A stretch of DNA of 64,000 nt from assembly GCA_964389525.1 (NCBI GenBank), contig CAYMEX010000001.1, positions 248,001-312,000 of the forward strand, written 5' to 3'. The DNA comes from JAFLTL01 sp964389525. Lineage in GTDB: Bacteria; Bacteroidota; Bacteroidia; Bacteroidales; Muribaculaceae. The translations under genes were made by a program, and so were the position numbers. The first letter of the stretch is position 1; each line of letters begins with the position of its first letter. Below, in pieces: positions 57,541 to 64,000 of this stretch. The notes under the pieces are model-generated. The model was not told the origin of the DNA, searched no databases, and was given only the letters and a program-made list of their open reading frames with translations.

Positions 57541-57580
57541 AAATCAACATCGTATAAAACAAGTTATAGAGACTAAGCAG

Positions 57581-58366
57581 ATGAGGCTTATTGACTCACA
57601 TACACATTTATACTTCGAGGATTACGAGCCCTCGCCGGAGAGTGCGGTTGAAAGAGCACTTGCGGCGGGGGTCGTGCATATGGTGTTTCCGGGTGTTAAC
57701 CGTGAGACGATCGAGCCGGCCAAGCGACTTCACCGGCTGTATGCCGAAAACACCTCGATCGCTGTCGGGCTTCACCCTTGCGACGTAAAGCCGGAGACGA
57801 TGGAAGAGGAGCTGGCGGCTGTCGACCGGGAGCTTTTGGAGAATCGGGGAATGTATTGTGCGGTCGGAGAAGTAGGCATAGATCTGCACTGGGATGCCAC
57901 GACGCTCGACCTGCAGATGCAGGCGTTTGACCGCCAGGCGCGTCGTGCTTTAGAGCTCGGTCTGCCACTGATAATACACAGCCGCGACGGCCTTGACGCC
58001 ACGCTCGAGGTGCTTCGCGGACTGCCTGATATGCCTCAGGCCGTGCTTCACAGTTTCGGAGGATCGGCCAAGGATGCGGAACGCGTGCTTGAGGAGTTCG
58101 GCGGAATGTATTTCGGCATCAACGGTATAGTGACGTTCAAGAAGGCTACGACCAAAGAGGTGCTCCCGGTTGTGCCGCGCCGCCAGCTTCTGCTTGAGAC
58201 GGATGCTCCATATCTTGCCCCTGTGCCCGAGCGCGGCAAACGGAATGAAAGTTCCTATCTTGTGCATACCGCCCGTTTTGTGGCAAATGAGATGGGCATG
58301 AGCGCCGATGAGCTTGGCGAACTGACGACGGAAAACGCCTGCCGTCTATTCGGGATAAGATTGTGA
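57581..58366 (+). CDS. tatD: TatD-family metal-dependent deoxyribonuclease
   Basis: A 261-residue TIM-barrel hydrolase. ATG at 57581 gives MRLIDSHTHLYFEDYEP with the metal HxH motif; an open extension to 57515 would only add repeat-derived residues. Other motifs: VGLHPCDVKPE, VGEVGIDLHWDATT, LPLIIHSRDGLD, AVLHSFGG and LETDAPYLAPVPERGKRNE. Expected activity is 3'-5' exonuclease on DNA; biological role is general repair or quality control. Confidence 0.93.
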   Translation: MRLIDSHTHLYFEDYEPSPESAVERALAAGVVHMVFPGVNRETIEPAKRLHRLYAENTSIAVGLHPCDVKPETMEEELAAVDRELLENRGMYCAVGEVGIDLHWDATTLDLQMQAFDRQARRALELGLPLIIHSRDGLDATLEVLRGLPDMPQAVLHSFGGSAKDAERVLEEFGGMYFGINGIVTFKKATTKEVLPVVPRRQLLLETDAPYLAPVPERGKRNESSYLVHTARFVANEMGMSADELGELTTENACRLFGIRL

Positions 58367-58397
58367 AGTGACTCCGACTTCTAAAACAACAGATGCA

Positions 58398-60098
58398 ATG
58401 ATGACGACGGAAAAATACGGTTGCCGCGCTCTGGCCGGAATCATGCGGGGGCATGGCGTGGAGGATGCCGTGCTCTGCCCCGGTTCGCGTGATCTGCCGC
58501 TTGTCATGGCATTCGCAAGGGAGAATGGGATCAGGTGTCACACGGCCATTGATGAGCGTTCGGCCGCATTCATGGCACTTGGTCTGTCGATAGCTACCGG
58601 CAAGCCAGTTGTGACCGTCTGCACCTCGGGAACGGCACTGCTGAATATGGCTCCTGCCGTGGCGGAGGCATACTACAGGAATGTGCCGCTGATAGTTGTG
58701 AGCGCCGACCGTCCGGCAAGGTGGATAGATCAGGCCGACAGCCAGACGATGAAGCAGCCGGGGGTGCTGTCGAATATCGTGAAACGGAGCTACAACATAG
58801 TGGCCGAGGCCGAGAGCGGGGATGCCAGATGGTATGTAGACCGCACTCTCAATGACGCGGCGATAACCGCTACAACAGGTCGACGTGGGCCGGTGCACAT
58901 CAACGTCGAGACAGACGAACCTCTGAACGGCGAGACTGACGCCGATCCGTCGTCGTACAGGATAATACGCCGCGCCGAGACGCACATGTCGCTTACAGAC
59001 GATGCAAGAAAAGAGCTGGCAGCAAAAATGCTCGGATGCCGGAAAGTGCTTGTGCTCGCCGGGTGCATGGCACCTAACGACGCTCTGAACAAGGCAATCG
59101 TGCGGCTGGCTGAAAATGGAAATGTGGCGGTGCTCGCAGAGCCGCTTTCCAATCTCAGCACCGGGATAGGAAACATCGAGGCATCGCTGTGCCGCCTCGG
59201 AAAGGAAGGGCGTGAAGAGATGGTCCCCGACCTGCTGATAACGATAGGCGGCGCTATCGTGTCGGGACCGGTGAAAAAATGGCTCCGTGAGTCAGCTCCC
59301 GCCGAGCACTGGCATGTGGCGGAGGGGGATGGCACGACAGACACATTCATGCACCTGACAGAACGCATCGACATGAAGCCTGAGGATTTCTTCAGGGAGA
59401 CTGCCGGAGCCATGAGGCGGGGCGTGAAATATGGCGGCGAGGGATCGGACTACGGGGAAAGATGGAGGAAAGTGTCGGATGAAGCCTACAAGGCTTTGGA
59501 CGAGCTGACGGAATGGAGCGACATGGCTGCGATGAATGTCATCGCGGGGATGTTGCCGGCGAGAGCAAACGTGCAGCTGTCGAACGGCATGACTGTGAGA
59601 TATTATGAATGGGTGAGCCGCCGCCGGGCGCATCGAGCCGACTGCAACCGTGGCGTAAGCGGCATCGACGGCTCGACGTCGACCGCCATAGGCGCTTCGA
59701 TAGCCTACAACGGCCTGACCGTGTTGCTTACCGGCGACATGAGCGCGCAATATGACATAGGCGCGCTTGCATCGGTGAGAGCTGCGGGCGACCGACTGAA
59801 GATGGCGGTATTTGCCAACGGAGGCGGCAATATCTTCAAATATATAAAGAATACGCGCGACACGGCTGAGACCGGCGAATTTCTATATAACAAAGTCGAC
59901 ACTGACTGGAGAAAGACCGGCGAGGCTTACGGGATGGCGGTGTATGAGGCGCATGACATGGCGTCGCTGAACAGGGAGGCAGCGAAGTGGCTCGGGGAGA
60001 CCGGGCGGAGCGCCATGCTCGTAGTGCACACCGATGCCGACACCAACGCGCAGGTGATGAGAGCTATTATAAAAAAGTATAATCATGGAATGGAGTAA
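58398..60098 (+). CDS. menD: SEPHCHC synthase
   Basis: Thiamine-diphosphate enzyme joining 2-oxoglutarate and isochorismate in menaquinone synthesis. From the ATG at 58398 the protein has about 566 residues; a GTG at 58368 would add ten. N-terminal VLCPGSRDLPLVMAF, ERSAAFMALGLSIATGKPVV, CTSGTALLNMAPAVAEAYY and SADRPARWIDQADSQTM are diagnostic. The C-terminal ThDP site has GVSGIDGSTSTAIGAS and LTGDMSAQYDIGAL. Overlaps menB by 14 bases. Confidence 0.95.
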   Translation: MMTTEKYGCRALAGIMRGHGVEDAVLCPGSRDLPLVMAFARENGIRCHTAIDERSAAFMALGLSIATGKPVVTVCTSGTALLNMAPAVAEAYYRNVPLIVVSADRPARWIDQADSQTMKQPGVLSNIVKRSYNIVAEAESGDARWYVDRTLNDAAITATTGRRGPVHINVETDEPLNGETDADPSSYRIIRRAETHMSLTDDARKELAAKMLGCRKVLVLAGCMAPNDALNKAIVRLAENGNVAVLAEPLSNLSTGIGNIEASLCRLGKEGREEMVPDLLITIGGAIVSGPVKKWLRESAPAEHWHVAEGDGTTDTFMHLTERIDMKPEDFFRETAGAMRRGVKYGGEGSDYGERWRKVSDEAYKALDELTEWSDMAAMNVIAGMLPARANVQLSNGMTVRYYEWVSRRRAHRADCNRGVSGIDGSTSTAIGASIAYNGLTVLLTGDMSAQYDIGALASVRAAGDRLKMAVFANGGGNIFKYIKNTRDTAETGEFLYNKVDTDWRKTGEAYGMAVYEAHDMASLNREAAKWLGETGRSAMLVVHTDADTNAQVMRAIIKKYNHGME

Positions 60099-60900
60099 GA
60101 TAAAAGATTACGAAGACATATTGTTTGAACGTCGCGGCGCGATCGCCAAGATCACTATAAACCGCCCGCGCGTGTATAACGCTTTCCGCCCCAAGACCAA
60201 CACGGAGATGCTCGAAGCCATGAACATATGCCGTGAGGACGCATCGATAGGGGTGATAATACTGACCGGCGCCGGAGACAAGGCATTCTGCTCGGGTGGC
60301 GACCAGAATGTGAAAGGTTCGGGCGGCTATATCGACGGCGACGGAGTGCCTCGCCTGAATGTGCTTGACCTGCACCGTGCCATAAGGTCGATACCCAAAC
60401 CTGTGATAGCGATGGTGAACGGCTATGCTATCGGCGGCGGAAACGTGCTTCAGGTGATATGCGACCTGACTATCGCGAGCGAAAATGCCAAGTTCGGCCA
60501 GACCGGTCCTAAGGTCGGCAGCTTTGACGCGGGATTCGGATCGTCGTATCTCGCGCGGTGTGTGGGGCAGAAAAAAGCGCGTGAGATATGGTTTCTCTGC
60601 CGCCAGTACACGGCCGCCGAGGCTCTGGAAATGGGAATGGTGAACGCTGTGGTGCCTCTTGAGAAACTTGAGGAGACCACGGTGGAATGGTGTGAGACGA
60701 TATTGAAGCGCAGCCCGCTTGCCATACGCATGATCAAGCGTGCTCTGAACGCCGAACTTGACGGCCAGCACGGTCTCATGGAGTTTGCGGGTGACGCGAC
60801 ACTGCTTTATTATCTGATGGACGAGGCTCAGGAGGGACGCAACGCATTCCTTGAAAAACGTGACCCGGACTTCGGTAAATTCCCGAAATTCCCCGGCTAA
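60085..60900 (+). CDS. menB: 1,4-dihydroxy-2-naphthoyl-CoA synthase
   Basis: Crotonase-fold enzyme of 271 residues that closes the naphthoquinone ring. Motifs: ILTGAGDKAFCSGGDQNVKG (oxyanion hole), YIDGDGVPRLNVLDLHRAIR, GYAIGGGNVLQVICDLTIA, GQTGPKVGSFDAGFGSSYLAR and REIWFLCRQYTAAEALEMGMVN. The C-terminus GDATLLYYLMDEAQEGRNAFLEKRDPDF is typical of MenB. Confidence 0.97.
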   Translation: MEWSKIKDYEDILFERRGAIAKITINRPRVYNAFRPKTNTEMLEAMNICREDASIGVIILTGAGDKAFCSGGDQNVKGSGGYIDGDGVPRLNVLDLHRAIRSIPKPVIAMVNGYAIGGGNVLQVICDLTIASENAKFGQTGPKVGSFDAGFGSSYLARCVGQKKAREIWFLCRQYTAAEALEMGMVNAVVPLEKLEETTVEWCETILKRSPLAIRMIKRALNAELDGQHGLMEFAGDATLLYYLMDEAQEGRNAFLEKRDPDFGKFPKFPG

Positions 60901-60915
60901 GACGCTACAGGAGCG

Positions 60916-61932
60916 ATGAAGGCGAGGTGGTATAAACATAGGCTGCAGTTCAAGGAGACGGCGATCACGTCGCGCGAACGGCTCGACTACAAGACGACCT
61001 ACATACTTGAGCTTTGGGATGAGAAGAACCCGGAAGCAAAGGGGGTGGGTGAGATCGCTCTTTTCGAGAGTCTGAGCAAAGAAGCCGGCCCCGGTTTTGA
61101 ACCTCGGCTGGATGAGGTTACGGCCCGGATAAATCGCGGCGAGCAGACTGCTGAAATACAGGAAAGCAGCATCATATTCGGCATGGAGACGGCTATGGCC
61201 TCGCTCGCTGCGGGAGGCGGTCAGGAACTCTGGCCGTCGGCATTTACCCGCGGAGACATGCCGATAAGGATCAACGGCCTCGTGTGGATGGGGGATTACC
61301 GACAGATGAAGGAGCGCATAAAAAAGAAGCTCGACGAGGGCTTCGGGTGCGTGAAGCTGAAAATCGGCGGCATTGATTTTGATGACGAGATGGAACTGCT
61401 CAGACTGATCAGGCGCGATTACGGGCGCCGGGATCTGGAGTTGCGTCTTGACGCCAACGGTTCGTTCACTCCCGACAACGCTCTCGAGAGACTCGGACGC
61501 CTGTCGGAATATGATATACACTCTCTGGAACAGCCGATCAAGGCCGGTCAGGCCGAGGAGATGAGACGCATCGTGGAGAAAAGTCCGATCGCTATCGCTC
61601 TTGACGAGGAACTGATAGGGACACGCAGCCGCGATGAGAAGACCGCACTGCTTGAGGCGATCGAACCGGCATATATCGTGCTCAAACCGTCGCTTGCCGG
61701 TGGCCTGGCCCACTCGAAGGAGTGGATCGACATAGCCAAAGAGCATGGCACGGGGTGGTGGATCACCTCGGCTCTCGAGTCGAACATAGGACTGAACGCG
61801 CTGGCACAGTTTGTCGCGCTGCAGAACCCGACAATGCCGCAGGGACTCGGAACGGGAGAACTTTATGTGGAGAATTTCCCGTCGCCTCTGAGGCGCGAGG
61901 GAGAAAACCTGTGGTATGGTCTTCCGGGATAA
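60916..61932 (+). CDS. menC: o-Succinylbenzoate synthase
   Basis: Enolase-superfamily enzyme of 338 residues. The capping domain begins YKHRLQFKETAITSRE. The catalytic lysine pair is in FGCVKLKIGGIDFDDE (KxK); metal ligands follow in LRLDANGSF, HSLEQPI and ALDEELIG, with the second lysine in YIVLKPSLAGG. Fits MenC of Bacteroidetes. It ends 17 bases inside menE. Confidence 0.94.
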   Translation: MKARWYKHRLQFKETAITSRERLDYKTTYILELWDEKNPEAKGVGEIALFESLSKEAGPGFEPRLDEVTARINRGEQTAEIQESSIIFGMETAMASLAAGGGQELWPSAFTRGDMPIRINGLVWMGDYRQMKERIKKKLDEGFGCVKLKIGGIDFDDEMELLRLIRRDYGRRDLELRLDANGSFTPDNALERLGRLSEYDIHSLEQPIKAGQAEEMRRIVEKSPIAIALDEELIGTRSRDEKTALLEAIEPAYIVLKPSLAGGLAHSKEWIDIAKEHGTGWWITSALESNIGLNALAQFVALQNPTMPQGLGTGELYVENFPSPLRREGENLWYGLPG

Positions 61933-62878
61933 CGAGGCGGGTGAGTATGGCGCGTTCTATGCCGAGTGGACGGCCGGGAGCGAACTGGTGACGGCGCACA
62001 CGTCGGGATCGACGGGCACGCCCAAGGAGATAATGCTCGCCAAACATGACATGACGCTTTCGGCGCGTGCCACAAACCTTTTTTTCGGCATAGGGAAAGA
62101 GTCGCTGATCGTCACGCCTCTTTCGGCGCAATATATAGCGGGGAAGATGATGATGGTGAGGGCTGTGGCGGCAGACTGCCGTCTGTGGTGCGAGACTCCG
62201 TCGAACAGGCCGCTCGCGTCGATGGATAAATGGGAAAACGGGGCGATCGATCTTGTGGCGGTGGTGCCGAGTCAGCTCGACGGGCTGTTCGCGTCGCCGC
62301 ATTTCGGAAGAGTGAGGAACGTGATCGTCGGGGGCGCCCCGATGTCGTCGGCTCAGGAGAAAATGGCGGCCGACTGCGGGGCGGCGGTCTACGCCACCTA
62401 CGGCATGACCGAGACATGCAGCCACGTGGCACTCAGGCGTTGCGGCGACGAGTGGTATGAGGCATTGCCCGGAGTGAGACTGTCGACAGACAGCCGTGAC
62501 TGCCTGGTGATAGAGCGCGAAGGTGTGACGGACAGCAGACCGCTTGTGACCAATGATATCGTGGAACTGCGGGCTGACGGGCGGTTCCGCTGGAAAGGAA
62601 GAGCCGACAACGTGATAATCAGCGGCGGACTGAAGGTGAGCCCTGAGGAGGTCGAAAAGAAAATAGAGGGGCTGATCGGCCGCCCGTTCTACATAGGGGG
62701 AGAGAAGGATGACAAGTGGGGAGAACGGGTGGTGCTTTATATCGAAGGAAGCGAGACGCCCGACTGCGATGCGCTGACTGAAAGCATGAAAAGAGTGCTC
62801 GCACGGCATGAGCTGCCACGGCGTATAGTAATGACCGAACGGATAGCGCGGACGGAAAACGGAAAGATAAAGCGATGA
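61916..62878 (+). CDS. menE: o-Succinylbenzoate-CoA ligase, short form
   Basis: Adenylate-forming enzyme of 320 residues. AMP-binding P-loop VTAHTSGSTGTPKEIML, MTPLSAQYIAGKMMMV-like region, YATYGMTETCSHVALR, FRWKGRADNVIISGGLKVSPEEVE (hinge and lysine loop) and the C-terminal ENGKIKR with the adenylating lysine. It starts only about 28 residues before the P-loop, so the N-terminal ~100 residues of standard MenE (about 450 residues) are missing, as in other Bacteroidetes forms I recall. Overlaps menC and the next gene. Confidence 0.9.
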   Translation: MVFRDNEAGEYGAFYAEWTAGSELVTAHTSGSTGTPKEIMLAKHDMTLSARATNLFFGIGKESLIVTPLSAQYIAGKMMMVRAVAADCRLWCETPSNRPLASMDKWENGAIDLVAVVPSQLDGLFASPHFGRVRNVIVGGAPMSSAQEKMAADCGAAVYATYGMTETCSHVALRRCGDEWYEALPGVRLSTDSRDCLVIEREGVTDSRPLVTNDIVELRADGRFRWKGRADNVIISGGLKVSPEEVEKKIEGLIGRPFYIGGEKDDKWGERVVLYIEGSETPDCDALTESMKRVLARHELPRRIVMTERIARTENGKIKR

Positions 62879-63726
62879 GCGAAAACAACGAGCAAAAGCT
62901 GAGAATAGATATCGACGGAGTGCTGAAAAGCCGTGCGCCGGGGTTGAGGAGATTTCTGCCGCGGTTTGTGGTGAGAGGTCTTGAAAATCTTGTGTGTCAG
63001 GACCGTCTGAATCATTTGCTCGACACGTGCGGACATCTGCGTGACGCGGAGTTCAGCGGCGCGGTGCTCGACTATCTGCATATCACACGTCTTGTGCGCG
63101 GCGAGGAGAATCTGCCTAAAGAGAATGAGAGCCACAGGGTGATCTATGTGAGCAATCATCCGCTTGGCGGTCTTGACGGCATGGCTCTTATCGACTATCT
63201 GAGCCGGAAATCGCCTACCGGCCGCGTAAGGTTTGTGGTGAATGACCTGCTGATGGCGGTCGAACCGCTGCAGGGGGTGTTTCTGCCCGTGAACAAGCAT
63301 GGCGGCCAGTCGCGTGAAGCGGCAGAGACTCTTGAAGCGGCGATGTCGGGCGATGACCCGATCGTGATATTTCCGGCAGGCCTTTGCTCGCGCCGGCAGA
63401 ACGGTGAAATCAAGGATCTTGACTGGAACAAGATGTTTGTGAACAAGGCTATCGCCTATGGCCGCGATGTAATCCCTATCCACTTCAGCGGTAGAAATTC
63501 AAAGTTTTTTTATATATTTGCCCAGATAAGAAAGCGCCTGTTTATCCCGTTCAACCTCGAAATGGTGCTTCTGCCCAGAGAGGTGTTTGGAAATGAGGGC
63601 TCCACGTTTGAAATGACGATAGGAGAACGCATCGGCCACAAGTCGCTTAAAGGCGGCACGGAGAGCGGAGAGACAGCGCGGCGTATCAAGGAATCGGTAT
63701 ACAGGCTGAGCGGAAGATGTCGATAA
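62875..63726 (+). CDS. glsA: Lysophospholipid-type acyltransferase, GlsA-like
   Basis: A 283-residue acyltransferase of the PlsC/hemolysin-like superfamily. The H-x4-D motif is YVSNHPLGGLDGMAL, followed by FVVNDLLMAVEPLQGVFLPVNKHG and IVIFPAGLCSRRQNGEIKDLDWNKMF. Together with the adjacent OlsB-like gene it matches the Bacteroides glsB/glsA pair, which makes glycine lipids; GlsA would add the second (O-linked) fatty acid. ATGA overlap with menE. Confidence 0.8.
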   Translation: MSENNEQKLRIDIDGVLKSRAPGLRRFLPRFVVRGLENLVCQDRLNHLLDTCGHLRDAEFSGAVLDYLHITRLVRGEENLPKENESHRVIYVSNHPLGGLDGMALIDYLSRKSPTGRVRFVVNDLLMAVEPLQGVFLPVNKHGGQSREAAETLEAAMSGDDPIVIFPAGLCSRRQNGEIKDLDWNKMFVNKAIAYGRDVIPIHFSGRNSKFFYIFAQIRKRLFIPFNLEMVLLPREVFGNEGSTFEMTIGERIGHKSLKGGTESGETARRIKESVYRLSGRCR

Positions 63727-63769
63727 GTCGCGGCATTTGCCGTCGGACTTATTTCACATAATCCCATAT

Positions 63770-64000
63770 ATGGATCAAATCATAGACCCGGTATCGACTG
63801 AAGAAATAGAGTCGGAACTTACTCCCGACCGCTTATTGCGCAAAACCAACAAGGCGTGCAATGAGATTTATGTGGTCGATGCACATACGGCACCTGCAGT
63901 CATGCGGGAGATCGGCCGACTGCGCGAGATCGCATTCAGAGCCGGCGGCGGGGGCACAGGCAAGAGCCATGATGTGGATGAGTTCGATCTTATGGAACGT
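63770..64000 (+). CDS. glsB: OlsB-type N-acyltransferase, GlsB-like, N-terminal part only
   Basis: The frame from ATG 63770 is open for 77 codons to the window end. The start is MDQIIDPVSTEEIESELTPD, then RLLRKTNKACNEIYVVDAH and MREIGRLREIAFRAGGGGTGKSHDVDEFDLM. This matches the N-terminus of the OlsB/hemolysin family, where MREIGRLREIAFR is characteristic. In Bacteroides GlsB attaches a beta-hydroxy fatty acid to glycine. Gap to glsA is 43 nt. Confidence 0.78.
   Translation, partial: MDQIIDPVSTEEIESELTPDRLLRKTNKACNEIYVVDAHTAPAVMREIGRLREIAFRAGGGGTGKSHDVDEFDLMER

Noticed and set aside
60067..61746. 559-codon minus-strand frame over menB and menC
   Set aside because: Antisense to two enzymes with intact catalytic motifs.

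Overview
The window looks like a chromosomal segment of a Bacteroidales bacterium, most likely of the Muribaculaceae or a close relative. The grounds are: moderately high GC; several promoters of the Bacteroidetes type (TTTG, 19-20 nt, TAnnTTTG); DUF1573, DUF3316, DUF3943, DUF2723 and TIGR02757 families; Bacteroidetes-style lipoproteins; a PorZ-like protein with a type IX-style tail; and GH92/GH127 glycoside hydrolases. Family assignment rests on my recognition of the proteins, not on a database search. The replicon is dense and almost entirely made of long co-directional gene runs. I see no phage, integrative element, intact transposase, rRNA operon or CRISPR array.

Layout. 1-5.8 kb (minus): ribF (cut by the edge), a HAD phosphatase, then the run rpsU - tyrosine recombinase - hpf - rlmN - two DUF1573 proteins. 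5.8-6.2 kb: tRNA-Leu(CAA) and tRNA-Pro(CGG) with promoter and terminator. 6.2-10.2 kb (plus): lipoprotein nitroreductase, fabD, clostripain-like lipoprotein, MscS channel. 10.3-18.4 kb (minus): sppA - lpxK - pnp - thiL - glgB - YbhN-like. 18.6-22.2 kb (plus): ruvX - def - ettA-like ABC-F - small repeat-type exported protein. 22.2-31 kb (minus): DUF3943, recJ - recQ, and S41 protease - PorZ-like. 31.2-33.7 kb (plus): lipid kinase, a 750-bp repeat-filled gap, TIGR02757 protein. 33.7-38.7 kb (minus): DUF2723 membrane protein - polysaccharide deacetylase - queG. 39.2-46.8 kb (plus): GH127 - GH92 - GH127 and msrA. 47-51.5 kb (minus): parC/gyrA-type topoisomerase - DUF3316 - S41 lipoprotein. 51.8-57.4 kb (plus): YqeY, serS, GT9, M28 peptidase, polyprenyl synthase. 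57.6-64 kb (plus): tatD, the menaquinone genes menD-B-C-E, and a glsA-glsB-like pair for glycine lipids.

The coding content is mostly housekeeping. The unusual material lies between genes. Two long intergenic elements (38831-39192 and 51613-51806) are bounded by different inverted repeats but share a 40-nt core whose hairpin shows compensatory base changes. Both sit just upstream of a plus-strand gene, and one lies downstream of a textbook promoter, so it should be transcribed as a 5' leader. A second cluster (32192-32944) packs about a dozen short hairpins, several in repeated families that recur elsewhere in the window, including a 60-bp unit in three near-identical copies and two related hairpins with paired compensatory changes. 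These are the best candidates for something undescribed.
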